Origin: Kiloniellaceae bacterium
GTDB lineage: Bacteria > Pseudomonadota > Alphaproteobacteria > Kiloniellales > J153
Reading direction: 5' to 3'
NCBI GenBank assembly: GCA_021776175.1
Contig: JAJFGJ010000006.1
Location: 62,001-126,000, forward strand
Length of the DNA stretch: 64,000 nucleotides
A program made the translations under genes and the position numbers. The notes under the pieces were generated by a model that saw only the letters and a program-made list of their open reading frames with translations, had not been told where the DNA came from and made no database searches. Shown one piece after another: positions 54,468 to 62,635 of this stretch (within the stretch, counting starts at the first letter, position 1; every line of letters begins with the position of its first letter).

Positions 54468-55429
54468 TCGCTTGACGGTCTCCGGCGCCGCTTGGCGAGG
54501 CCCCGCATGGCCTTGGGATCGAAGGGGCGATCGTGACCGCGCGCTTCCTCCAGCAGCCAGGTCTTGAACAGCCGCACCTCCGGCCGCTCGATGGCTTCCT
54601 CCGGGGTCACAATGAAGTGGGCGTCGCGCGCCGGTATCGCGATATCGAAGGGTGCCACCAGACGGCCGTCGGCGAGGGCGTCGTCGACCATGGGCGACAG
54701 ACCGAGCGCCACGCCAATACCCTCGATGGCCGCGCGCGTGGTCATCATGTGGAGATCGAATTGCAGGGCGCCCCCGCCCGATAGGCCCGAAACCCCGGCG
54801 GCATGGAGCCACATATGCCAGTTTTCCGGCTCGCCGATCATGTGGATGAGTGTGTGCTTGACCAGATCCTTCGGCGTGGCGAGCGGCAAGCCGCCATCGA
54901 GCAGCGCCGGACCGCAGACCGGGAACAGGGCTTCCCAGAACAAGCGTTCGGCCCGAAAGCCCGGCCACTGACCGGTGCCGTAGCGGATTTCGAGGTCGGT
55001 GCCGGCCTGACCGAAGGACAAACCGTCGGCGGAGGTGGTCATGCGCAGGCCGACACCGGGATGGCGGGCGTGGAAGCGGGCCAGGCGCGGCACCAACCAA
55101 AGGTAGGTGAGAGAGGTGCTGACCCGGACGGCGACCGGGCCGCCGCGGCCGCTGCCGAACAGGTCCTGGGTGCCCGCCGCCAGGTGATCGAAAGCCTGAC
55201 GGACGATCGGCAGATAGCCGTGCCCGGCATCGGTTAGTGTGAGCGAGCGCGGCTGGCGCGTGAACAGCGCCGTGCCCAGCGCGGCCTCGAGTTGCTTCAC
55301 CTGTTGGCTGATGGCGGCGGGAGTGACATTCAGTTCCTTGGCCGCCTCGGCGAAACTGGTGTGCCGCGCCGCCGCCTCGAAGGCACGCAACCAATTGAGG
55401 GGGGGCAGGCGGCGTTTTTTCAATGACAT
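54455..55429 (-). CDS. LysR-family regulator, GcvA type
   Basis: A 324-residue LTTR. The N-terminal HTH is PLNWLRAFEAAARHTSFAEA, then AKELNVTPAAISQQVKQLEA with ALGTALFTRQPRSLTLTDAG. The periplasmic-binding-like effector domain occupies residues 95-300 (VRVSTSLTYLWLVPRLARFH, then IEGIGVALGLSPMVDDAL). The opening sequence and the W-L-V-P-R-L signature place it in the GcvA-like group. It is divergent from the UroD-corrinoid gene with 122 bases between starts and is its probable regulator. The coding region ends in a short tandem duplication. Confidence 0.9.
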   Translation of the reverse strand: MSLKKRRLPPLNWLRAFEAAARHTSFAEAAKELNVTPAAISQQVKQLEAALGTALFTRQPRSLTLTDAGHGYLPIVRQAFDHLAAGTQDLFGSGRGGPVAVRVSTSLTYLWLVPRLARFHARHPGVGLRMTTSADGLSFGQAGTDLEIRYGTGQWPGFRAERLFWEALFPVCGPALLDGGLPLATPKDLVKHTLIHMIGEPENWHMWLHAAGVSGLSGGGALQFDLHMMTTRAAIEGIGVALGLSPMVDDALADGRLVAPFDIAIPARDAHFIVTPEEAIERPEVRLFKTWLLEEARGHDRPFDPKAMRGLAKRRRRPSSDLLG

Positions 55430-55551
55430 CGCGCTTGCTCATATTGCCTTAGCTTTTCTATTGCTTAGGACAGAAAAACCTAGTTTGTCAAGGGCATGCG
55501 ACCCGGGCACCTTGAAGGCTTCCAAGAGCCGTCGCCCGAGGAGAAATTGTC

Positions 55552-57414
55552 ATGCCCGAGTTCGATTTCGAAGAGGGATTCAAGCGCTACGACGCCGCCA
55601 TGACCACCGGATCGGACGTCGTTTCCCTCATCGCCCAAATGCACGAATTCTCCATGGCCGCCACAAAGGCGCGCGGAGATGTGTTCTACACCGATGCCGA
55701 CACCTTCGTGCGCGGCATCTGCACGACGGCGCGCGATCTGGGCTTCGACACGCCAAGCTTTATTTGGGACACCTACAACATCGAGGCCGAGGCCCTCGGC
55801 GTCGAGCTGGTGACCTTCGAGGACATGGCCCCGGCCCTCAGCAACGCGGTGCCGCTGATCGCGAACGGGGCCGACCTGGCGCGGCTCAAGACACCCGACC
55901 CGGCGACCGCCGGGCGCATGCCCTTCGTGGCCGAAGTCCTGCACCTGGCCAAAGTGTATACGGGCCGCCGCCCGGCACTGGGCTTCTGCGCCCCCTTCAC
56001 CATGGCCGCGCATCTCATGACCTTCGAGAACCTGATCGTGCGGATCAAGCGCGACCCGGCCTTCGTGCACAAGGTCATGAACTTCATCGTCGACGAGGTT
56101 CTGGTGCCCTACTGCCGCCACATGCATAAGCAGTTCCCTGACCTGCCCGGATACGAAGGTTCCGACGCCACCGCTTCCCTGCCCTTCATCACTCAGGACA
56201 TGCAGGATGAATTCGCGCTGGGCCCCATAGAACGCCTTCAGCGCCAGCTCGGTCTTCCCTGTTATGTCGACAACTGGTGGGGCGATTCCTACACCGACGA
56301 CAAGGAGCGTTTTTGGGAAAACAAGCTGCGCGTGACACCGGCCTACTTCAAGATCCAAGATCCCGACCTGTGGAAGGTCGGGCTGGAAGGGCCCATGGAC
56401 TTCGCGCGCCGCAAGGGCAAGTCGGTTGTCCTGGGTATCGACAACAACCTGTTCCAGAACGGCCCGGCGGAAGAAATCGAAAAGCGCGTTCATGAATACA
56501 TGACGGCGATCGAGGAAAGCGGCGGCAAGGGCACGGTTTATTTTTGCAGCCTGTCGGCGGTCACCCCGCCAGAGTACGTCGAAGCGGCGGTCGAAGCGGT
56601 GCGTAAATTCCGCGCAGGCGACCGGCCCTGGGCCGGGCTGCACCGCGCCGGGACGCCCCAAGCGCGCGGCGAAACGGCCAAGAAGGACAAGACCGGTGCC
56701 GGCGTGGGCAGTGTTTCCAAGCCCACCCCACCGCTCTCGCCCACCGATGAGGCCAAGGAGCAACGCCTCGACGCGATCTATAACGCGGTCATGGATTACG
56801 ACGATCTGAACTGCGCCCCGAACGTGCGGGAAGCGCTCGACAATGGCGTCGATGTTTACGAGATCCTCGACGACGCCCTCATCGCGGCCATGGACGAGAT
56901 CGGCGGCATGTTCAGCGACGGCACCATCTTCGTGCCGGAAATGCTCATGGCCGCCAGGGCCATGAAGGCGGGCCTCAACGTCCTGCGCCCAATCCTGACC
57001 CAGACCGGGATGCCCCCCAAGGGCCGCGTCATCCTGGCGACCGTCCAGGGCGATGTGCACGATATCGGCAAGAACCTGGTGGGCATGATGCTGGAAGGCG
57101 CCGGCTACGAAGTATTCGATCTGGGCGTCAATCAGACCAAGGAGCAAATCATGGACAAGGCCGAGGAGCTGCACCCCAACGTTGTTGGGCTCTCCGCGCT
57201 TCTGACCACCTCCATGCCGGCCATGGCCAAGACGGTCGCCGCCTTCAAGAAGAAAGGCCTGCCCTATCCGGTAATCATCGGGGGCGCGCCGGTGACCGAG
57301 GCCTACGCCGAAGCGGTCGGCGCCGATGGCTACGGCGAGAACGCGCCGGGCGCTGTCGCCCTGGTCAACAAATTAGTGGACGGCGCCCCTCCAAGCCGCG
57401 AGCAGGCGGCCTAG
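55552..57414 (+). CDS. Fused UroD-type methyltransferase and corrinoid-binding protein
   Basis: A 620-residue cytosolic protein of two parts. Residues about 10-360 have the uroporphyrinogen-decarboxylase/MtaA-MtbA fold (RRPALGFCAPFTMAAHLMTF; VYFCSLSAVTPPEYVEAAVE). A Pro/Lys-rich linker (about 365-400) leads to a cap region and a Rossmann cobalamin-binding domain with GDVHDIGKNLVGMMLEGAGY (base-off DxHxxG motif near residue 500), then NVVGLSALLTTSMPAMAKTV. Separate UroD-like and corrinoid proteins normally collaborate in one-carbon transfer to methylated amines or methanol; a fusion is unusual. I do not see the H-x-C zinc pair of MtbA/MtaA. It is divergent from a GcvA-like LTTR and no substrate-specific MttB-type methyltransferase is adjacent. 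Confidence 0.85.
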   Translation: MPEFDFEEGFKRYDAAMTTGSDVVSLIAQMHEFSMAATKARGDVFYTDADTFVRGICTTARDLGFDTPSFIWDTYNIEAEALGVELVTFEDMAPALSNAVPLIANGADLARLKTPDPATAGRMPFVAEVLHLAKVYTGRRPALGFCAPFTMAAHLMTFENLIVRIKRDPAFVHKVMNFIVDEVLVPYCRHMHKQFPDLPGYEGSDATASLPFITQDMQDEFALGPIERLQRQLGLPCYVDNWWGDSYTDDKERFWENKLRVTPAYFKIQDPDLWKVGLEGPMDFARRKGKSVVLGIDNNLFQNGPAEEIEKRVHEYMTAIEESGGKGTVYFCSLSAVTPPEYVEAAVEAVRKFRAGDRPWAGLHRAGTPQARGETAKKDKTGAGVGSVSKPTPPLSPTDEAKEQRLDAIYNAVMDYDDLNCAPNVREALDNGVDVYEILDDALIAAMDEIGGMFSDGTIFVPEMLMAARAMKAGLNVLRPILTQTGMPPKGRVILATVQGDVHDIGKNLVGMMLEGAGYEVFDLGVNQTKEQIMDKAEELHPNVVGLSALLTTSMPAMAKTVAAFKKKGLPYPVIIGGAPVTEAYAEAVGADGYGENAPGAVALVNKLVDGAPPSREQAA

Positions 57415-57422
57415 TACTTGCG

Positions 57423-57839
57423 CTAGTCCGCCCATAGCGAATCCATGACCGGGCAATCCGGCACCGTGCCGCCTTCGCACTCGTCGGTAATACGTGACAG
57501 CGTGCGCTCCAGACGATTCAGGTCGGCGATCTTGCGGCGGACGGTTCCGAGATGGCTGAGGGTCAGATCGCGGATATCGCCGCAGGTGTAGGCCTTCGAA
57601 TCGACAAGCGACAGCAGGCTGCGCAGTTCCTCGATGCTGAAGCCCAATTCCCGGCCGCGCAGGATAAACCGCAGGCGGCGCTGGTCCTCGACGCCATAGA
57701 GTCTGTGCCCGCCTTTCGAGCGGGCTGGCGGGCGCAGCAGGCCGATTTTCTCATAGTAACGGACCGTTTCCAGGTGGCAGCCGAAACGCTTGGCCAGCGT
57801 GCCGCGCGTGATCGGCGTGGGGGTGGCGGTAAGCGGCAC
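57423..57839 (-). CDS. merR: MerR-family mercury-responsive regulator
   Basis: A 138-residue regulator started at GTG 57839 (AGAGGA ten bases upstream); GTG 57860 would overlap the promoter of merF. The MerR HTH is seen in GTLAKRFGCHLETVRYYEKI, then GLLRPPARSKGGHRLYGVED. A long dimerisation helix follows (FSIEELRSLLSLVDSKAYTC ...). The Hg ligands of MerR correspond to the Cys in AYTCGDI, the Cys in DECEGGTVPDC, and a third in the same segment; spacing from the first to the second is 35 residues, as in Tn501 MerR. It is divergent from merF-merA across a 19-base-spacer promoter. Confidence 0.9.
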   Translation of the reverse strand: MPLTATPTPITRGTLAKRFGCHLETVRYYEKIGLLRPPARSKGGHRLYGVEDQRRLRFILRGRELGFSIEELRSLLSLVDSKAYTCGDIRDLTLSHLGTVRRKIADLNRLERTLSRITDECEGGTVPDCPVMDSLWAD

Positions 57840-57854
57840 GGCTGAAATATCCTC

Positions 57855-57885
57855 TTGCACCTGTAGTTACTACAGACCGCATACT
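57855..57885 (+). promoter_or_regulatory. MerR-type promoter with 19-base spacer and central palindrome
   Basis: TTGCAC at 57855-57860 and CATACT at 57880-57885 are 19 bases apart, the overlong spacer typical of MerR-family promoters. Inside lies the perfect inverted repeat CTGTAG-TTA-CTACAG at 57861-57875. MerR bound here would untwist the DNA on sensing Hg(II) and fire merF-merA. Confidence 0.8.
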
Positions 57886-57980
57886 AACCGCATGGCGGAG
57901 GGCGACACAAAGAGCGAAGAGACGGCGATACCAGCCGCCGCCGTGGTCTCGAACGAAATCATGACAACGAGAGGTGTGCC

Positions 57981-58220
57981 GTGAACGACCGCAAAATGCT
58001 TCGTGTCGGACTTGGAGGGGCGGTTTTCTCCCTGATCTGCTGTTTCACGCCTCTGCTTGTGATTCTGCTTACCGGTGTTGGGCTTTCGGCCATGGTTGGC
58101 TGGTTGGACTATGTCTTGTTCCCGCTTCTTTTTGCCTCCTTGGGGCTGGTCGCCTACGCCTATTATCTGCGTGGAAAACAGGACAAAACGCCGTCCGGTC
58201 CACGCGAAACAAAATCATGA
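57981..58220 (+). CDS. merF: Mercuric ion transporter MerF
   Basis: A 79-residue inner-membrane mercury importer starting at GTG 57981 (GAGAGG upstream). TM1 contains the metal pair C20-C21 (SLICCFTPLLVILLTG), TM2 follows (WLDYVLFPLLFASLGLVAY), with a hydrophilic tail. The second vicinal Cys pair usually present near the C-terminus of MerF is missing here: no further Cys occurs. It overlaps merA by four bases (ATGA). No merP or merT is present, so this is the only transporter in the operon. Confidence 0.9.
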   Translation: MNDRKMLRVGLGGAVFSLICCFTPLLVILLTGVGLSAMVGWLDYVLFPLLFASLGLVAYAYYLRGKQDKTPSGPRETKS

Positions 58221-59647
58221 AGGGCGTGTCCCCCGCCGCGCCAAAACGCGGCGGCCCTTACGACCTTGCCGTGATCGGTGCCGGGTCGGCCGGTTTCTCG
58301 GCCGCCATCGCGGCCGCCGACCAAGGCGCGCGGGTGGCCCTGATCGGCCACGGCACCATCGGCGGCACCTGCGTCAATGTCGGTTGCGTGCCCTCCAAGG
58401 CCTTGATCCGCGCCGCCGAGGCCATCCACCATGCCAACGCCGCACCCCGGTTCGCGGGGGTCTCTGCCGCCGGCCAGGTTAAGGATTGGAACGCCTTGCG
58501 GGCGCAAAAGGACGCGCTCGTCGCTTCTCTCCGGCAGGCCAAGTATATCGATCTGTTGCCTGCCTACAGCGGCATCGACTACCTGGAGGGCAAGGCCCGC
58601 CTTGAACATGGCGGCGCCGCGGTGGACGGACAGCACATCGATGCCGGCAAAATCATCATCGCCACCGGGTCGCGCGAATTCGTGCCGCCCATCCCAGGCA
58701 TTACCGATGTGCCCTTTCTGACCAGCACTTCAGCCTTCGAATTGGAAAGCCTGCCCGAGACCATGATCGTGATCGGCGGCGGCTACATCGGCTGCGAGTT
58801 GGCGCAGATGTTCGCCCGCCTCGGCGTCCAGGTGACGATTGCGTTCCGCAGCCGGCTGTTGCCGGAGGGCGAGCCGGAAATCAGCGCGGCGCTCGCGGAC
58901 ATCTTTGAACAAGAAGGCATCGCCGTACGGCGGATCACCTCATACGACAGCATCCACGCGAGCAATGACGGCATAGCGCTGTCGGTGACCGTTGACGGCG
59001 CAGCCGAAATCCTCAAGGCGCGGCGGCTGTTATTGAGCGCGGGGCGCCGAGCCAATAGTGGCGGCTTGGGTTTGGCGGAAGCCGGTGTCGCCTTGACGGC
59101 GAGCGGCGGGATTAAGGTCGATGACCGCATGCGCACGACCAAGGTCGGCGTTTATGCCGCCGGCGACGTGACCGGGCGCGATGAGTTTGTCTACATGGCG
59201 GCTTACGGGGCCAAGATCGCGGCCGGCAATGCCTTGAACGACGATGGGCGGCGCTACGACAACCTGGCCATGGCGACGGTCGTCTTCACCGACCCGCAGG
59301 TGGCGAGCGTCGGTCTTACCGAGGCGGCGGCCAAGGCCCAGGGGATCGGCGCCAGGACCTCGGTTCTATCCTTGGACAATGTGCCGCGCGCGCTTGCCGC
59401 CCGCGATACGCGCGGACTTATCAAGCTGGTCGCCGAGTCCGCCACCGGCAAGCTGATCGGGGCTCATATCCTGGCGCCGGAGGGCGCCGACAGCATCCAA
59501 ACGGCGGCGCTCGCGATCAAGCAAGGCATGACCTATGGCGAGCTTGGCGACATGATCTTCCCCTACCTCACCACGGTCGAAGGCTTGAAGCTTGCCGCTC
59601 AGACCTTCGATATGGATGTGTCCAAACTCTCGTGCTGCGCGGGTTGA
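58217..59647 (+). CDS. merA: Mercuric reductase MerA
   Basis: A 476-residue FAD- and NADPH-dependent enzyme that reduces Hg(II) to volatile Hg(0). ATG 58217 is coupled to merF. FAD-binding DLAVIGAGSAGFSAAIAAA, the redox-active pair C52 and C57 in GGTCVNVGCVPSKAL, NADPH-binding IVIGGGYIGCELAQMFARLG, and the dimer interface TVVFTDPQVASVGLTEAAAK. The C-terminal pair C473-C474 (KLSCCAG) that hands Hg to the active site is intact. The N-terminal heavy-metal domain (NmerA) is absent. The large frame upstream of ATG 58217 overlaps merF and is rejected. Confidence 0.94.
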   Translation: MKGVSPAAPKRGGPYDLAVIGAGSAGFSAAIAAADQGARVALIGHGTIGGTCVNVGCVPSKALIRAAEAIHHANAAPRFAGVSAAGQVKDWNALRAQKDALVASLRQAKYIDLLPAYSGIDYLEGKARLEHGGAAVDGQHIDAGKIIIATGSREFVPPIPGITDVPFLTSTSAFELESLPETMIVIGGGYIGCELAQMFARLGVQVTIAFRSRLLPEGEPEISAALADIFEQEGIAVRRITSYDSIHASNDGIALSVTVDGAAEILKARRLLLSAGRRANSGGLGLAEAGVALTASGGIKVDDRMRTTKVGVYAAGDVTGRDEFVYMAAYGAKIAAGNALNDDGRRYDNLAMATVVFTDPQVASVGLTEAAAKAQGIGARTSVLSLDNVPRALAARDTRGLIKLVAESATGKLIGAHILAPEGADSIQTAALAIKQGMTYGELGDMIFPYLTTVEGLKLAAQTFDMDVSKLSCCAG

Positions 59648-59695
59648 CCGCACTCCGGCTTGGAGACCGTTTCATCCATATCGGCGTGGCCAGGG

Positions 59696-60439
59696 CTAAA
59701 CCCCAAATAGCCGCCCCGGTCCCGGAACTCCCTCGCCAACCCCGGCAAGCCGCAGCAGATGCCACGCGAGCGCCTGATTGCTGGAGACTACCGGCTTGCC
59801 CAGGGCTTCTTCCGCCGGCGCCAGAATTCCGAAGGTGCGCAGATTGGTGCAGGAAACAAAGACCGCGTCGCAGTCCGGCTCCGTGCCGATTTCCATGATC
59901 GCCTTGAGGGTGGACGCCTCGGAAATTCGCGCGACCACGCGATCTTGCACCTGATCGAAGGACCCAAATCCGGTAACCTGAAAGCCGTTATCCTCCAACA
60001 AGCGGCGCATGGCCTGGGATACTTCGGGCACGTAGGGCGTTAGAAAACCGAGCCTCTTAACATTGAGCGCCCGGCACCCCGCCACGACCGCTGTAATTGG
60101 ATCGGTGACCGGCACCCCCGCATGATGCCGCCCCACCATTTCGGCGACCGCATCCTGGCCGATCACCGTCGCCCCCGACGTGCAGGCATAGCCTATCGCA
60201 TCGAAGGAAACGGTTTTGGGCAGCAGGCTCGCGGTATCGGGCAGGTCCTTCTTCATCCGCGCCAAGGTCTCTTTCGTCACCAAGGGATCGTTGCGGATTC
60301 GCGCGTGGTACAACGCGATGGCGGGATCGCGATAAACCTGCCGTAACTCGTTCTCCAGGGTTTCATCGGTCTGAAGAATAATCGCGCCGAGGGTGGCGAG
60401 TCCCCCCGCCGTCCGATCGGTATCGAATGGGAGTCCCAC
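59696..60439 (-). CDS. Asp/Glu racemase-superfamily protein (maleate isomerase-like)
   Basis: A 247-residue protein of the Asp/Glu/hydantoin racemase fold, close to maleate cis-trans isomerase and arylmalonate decarboxylase. The two active-site cysteines are in IGYACTSGATVIGQ and VFVSCTNLRTFG, spanning the interdomain cleft. Start is GTG 60439, eight bases downstream of the M24 gene's stop, so the two are an operon. EutA, an isomerase-like partner of ectoine catabolism, has this fold and neighbours an M24 hydrolase. Whether this pair degrades ectoine is uncertain because no other ectoine genes are present. Confidence 0.82.
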   Translation of the reverse strand: MGLPFDTDRTAGGLATLGAIILQTDETLENELRQVYRDPAIALYHARIRNDPLVTKETLARMKKDLPDTASLLPKTVSFDAIGYACTSGATVIGQDAVAEMVGRHHAGVPVTDPITAVVAGCRALNVKRLGFLTPYVPEVSQAMRRLLEDNGFQVTGFGSFDQVQDRVVARISEASTLKAIMEIGTEPDCDAVFVSCTNLRTFGILAPAEEALGKPVVSSNQALAWHLLRLAGVGEGVPGPGRLFGV

Positions 60440-60447
60440 GGGGCCGC

Positions 60448-61575
60448 CTATATCACCGGCAATTCCGGTGCCGCCCGTTCGCTCAACAAGACAGGGGCGT
60501 CTTCGGTAATCAGGATGTTTTCCTCGTGCACCATCATTTTGCCATTCGCCATGGTTAGACTCGGCTCCAGAGTAATCGCCATGCCCGACTTGAGGATTGT
60601 TTCATCCCAAGCACATATGGATGGCCACTCGGTTAGCTGTATTCCAAGCCCGTGACCGTAGCGCCCGATATCCGACGACCCGCCGCCGACCACATCGTGC
60701 ATGGCGTGAAAGATATCGCGGCAGCGGATGCCGGCACGGGCGGCGGCCAATCCCGCCTCGGTCGCATTCCAGAGTTTTTCATATGCGGCCTTGGCCACGT
60801 CTTCCGCGCCTCCAATGGCGAAATTACGGTCGAAATCGCAAAAATACCCGCTTAGAGTCGCGCCGGTATCCAACATCAACACATCGTTTTCCCTAAGCGG
60901 TTCGCTTGACGGCGGGGATATCACATCCCCATAGCCGCCCTGCCCCGCGGCCCCGACAAGATAGGGCACGTCATCCGCCCCTTCCCGCAACAAGGCGATC
61001 TTGAAGGACCGGAATGCTTCGTCCAAGGGCTGCCCGGCATGGAAGATGTCCGGGCCGCGCGCGAAAGCGGCGCTGGCGATGGCGCAGATCTTTCGAAGAA
61101 TCGCGATCTCGGCTTCCGATTTGATCATGCGCACGGATTTGACCAGGGGCGTGCAATCCACGAATTCCACCCCAATCGACGCGCGAAGCGCCATGAAGTC
61201 GCGCGGCGGCATCCGCAGGCTCGCCTCGTCGCCCATGGGCAAACCGACACGCGAATAGCCCTTGAGAGCTTCCACCAGCAGGCTAACACCGTCGTCCGTG
61301 GGATGCGGGGACGACCATGTCCGGATATCCCCGATCCAGGTCTTGCCCATGAGGTCCGCGCCAATACGCGGAATCACCGCTATGGGTTCGCCTTTACGAG
61401 GCACGATCAGAAACCACGGCCGCGTCGGACTTTGCCAAAACAAGGTACGGAAGCCGGAGAAATAGCGCACCTCCGCCTCGGTGCAAAAAAGCAATGCGTC
61501 GAGTTGTCGCGCCTGCATGGCGGTCCGCGCCTTCTCCACGCGCGCTTGGAACTCGGTTAGGGCGAAGTCACTCAT
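60448..61575 (-). CDS. M24-family metallopeptidase (Xaa-Pro peptidase/ectoine hydrolase-like)
   Basis: A 375-residue creatinase-fold hydrolase. An N-terminal domain (about 1-150) precedes the pita-bread catalytic domain. All five metal ligands are recognisable: the Asp in LMLDTGATLSGYFCDFDRNF (two Asp), His in RYGHGLGIQLTEWP, Glu in MAITLEPSLTM and Glu in MVHEENILIT. Relatives include aminopeptidase P, creatinase and ectoine hydrolase DoeA. It heads an operon with a maleate-isomerase-like protein. ATG 61575. Substrate cannot be assigned from sequence alone. Confidence 0.88.
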   Translation of the reverse strand: MSDFALTEFQARVEKARTAMQARQLDALLFCTEAEVRYFSGFRTLFWQSPTRPWFLIVPRKGEPIAVIPRIGADLMGKTWIGDIRTWSSPHPTDDGVSLLVEALKGYSRVGLPMGDEASLRMPPRDFMALRASIGVEFVDCTPLVKSVRMIKSEAEIAILRKICAIASAAFARGPDIFHAGQPLDEAFRSFKIALLREGADDVPYLVGAAGQGGYGDVISPPSSEPLRENDVLMLDTGATLSGYFCDFDRNFAIGGAEDVAKAAYEKLWNATEAGLAAARAGIRCRDIFHAMHDVVGGGSSDIGRYGHGLGIQLTEWPSICAWDETILKSGMAITLEPSLTMANGKMMVHEENILITEDAPVLLSERAAPELPVI

Positions 61576-61621
61576 TCGCCGCTACCCAGATGCTCAAAAG
61601 TTCGAATCCGAAGGCGCACGA

Positions 61622-62449
61622 TCAGCAGCCGCCGGGAACGGCATCCAAGATTTTCAGGGTCGCACGCAAGGCGAAGTCGCCGTAATCGAGGATCAGGTCG
61701 TCGACAACGCCATTGGCATAGAGGCGAAAAGCCTGTTCATGCTCCGGTTCGGAGACCGTTTCGTCCATGCTGAAATAGGCCAGATTCATCCGCCACGATT
61801 TCTGGCCGCGCAGCAGCGGCGAATCGAGGGCATCCTTCGTGCCGGCGGGAATGACCTCCAACACGGCCGCGTTCACGAAGAAGATTCCCTCGTCGCCGGA
61901 GCCGTCGAAAACCACGCGGCCCAAGGTCGCATCGCCCCTCTCGGCCGCCTCGAGAAGAAGGAGCGAGTGCGCCGTGGGGAACAGGGTTCCCTCGGGCAAC
62001 GCCATCGCCTCGCCCTGGGCTTCCTCACCCTCGGCGCCCTCAAGCGCCGCCGAACCGCCTAGGCCGGGCCCCGAAAGCTGGGCCGCGCCACGAACATCCT
62101 CGGGCGGCTGTCCGGTGTTCAAGCGGCGGATGAAATAGCGGTAATGGCTGCCATCCTTGGCTTCGAGGGCGCTTAGGCTCCACCCGAACTCGATGACCTG
62201 GCCCTCGCTCGCGATCAGGCGGACGTGGGTGCGCTGGCTCACGGTCCAATCGGTGCAGGCATCGGCCCACTCGAACTCCAGCTTGCCATGAGCCTGGGAG
62301 ACCTGACCGCCGTTCGCCGTCTTGACCAGTGAAAGATCGTAGACCGCGCGGTGCGGCGCGGCCGACGGCGCCGCCGCGGCCTCGGCAAGCGGCGACATAA
62401 TCAGGATCGCGAGCCCGGCGCTTGAGAACAGAGATCTTATTTGGGCCAT
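61622..62449 (-). CDS. eipB: Cell envelope integrity protein EipB (DUF1849)
   Basis: A 275-residue periplasmic spiral beta-strand protein found almost only in alphaproteobacteria and required for envelope integrity in Brucella. Signal peptide from ATG 62449 (MAQIRSLFSSAGLAILIMSP). Conserved HRAVYDLSLV, then the first disulfide Cys in EWADACTDW and the second at the very C-terminus (DAVPGGC). The body follows the family (FIRRLNTGQPPEDVRGAAQL; PEGTLFPTAHSLLLLEAAE). A DUF1849 family assignment is firm. It is monocistronic, with a palindromic hairpin element upstream. Confidence 0.9.
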   Translation of the reverse strand: MAQIRSLFSSAGLAILIMSPLAEAAAAPSAAPHRAVYDLSLVKTANGGQVSQAHGKLEFEWADACTDWTVSQRTHVRLIASEGQVIEFGWSLSALEAKDGSHYRYFIRRLNTGQPPEDVRGAAQLSGPGLGGSAALEGAEGEEAQGEAMALPEGTLFPTAHSLLLLEAAERGDATLGRVVFDGSGDEGIFFVNAAVLEVIPAGTKDALDSPLLRGQKSWRMNLAYFSMDETVSEPEHEQAFRLYANGVVDDLILDYGDFALRATLKILDAVPGGC

Positions 62450-62540
62450 AGATTGAAGCTCCGGGTGCGACGCCAGGGAACCGGCGGGAGGAATATGGCC
62501 GGACGGGTGTTCATGACGGCGCCATGGGCCGCAGCCTACA

Positions 62541-62612
62541 CCAAGTCTCGACAAGAATGTCCCCTGGATTTCCTCCAGGTGGTCTCTAGGGGGCATTATT
62601 GTCGAGACTTGG
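62541..62612. repeat. 72-bp imperfect palindrome between eipB and the PilZ genes
   Basis: CCAAGTCTCGACAAGAATGT (62541-62560) is matched inverted by the segment ending at 62612 (TTGTCGAGACTTGG), extending to about 25 paired bases with two mismatches and a 22-base loop. No T-run follows on either strand. It could be a REP-type element or a strong structure at the end of the PilZ transcript. Confidence 0.75.
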
Positions 62613-62635
62613 GATAAGGTCCAGGCAGCCCCGGT

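Noticed and set aside
54438-55442. 334-residue alternate frame over the LysR gene
   Set aside because: It shows no domain and is the out-of-frame image of the clear LysR protein.
55430-55551. Cobalamin riboswitch before the UroD-corrinoid gene
   Set aside because: No B12-box pattern is present in the 122-base interval; regulation by the divergent LysR protein is more likely.
57974-58216. N-terminal extension of merA over the merF gene
   Set aside because: This is merF read out of frame; merA starts at ATG 58217, which overlaps the merF stop.
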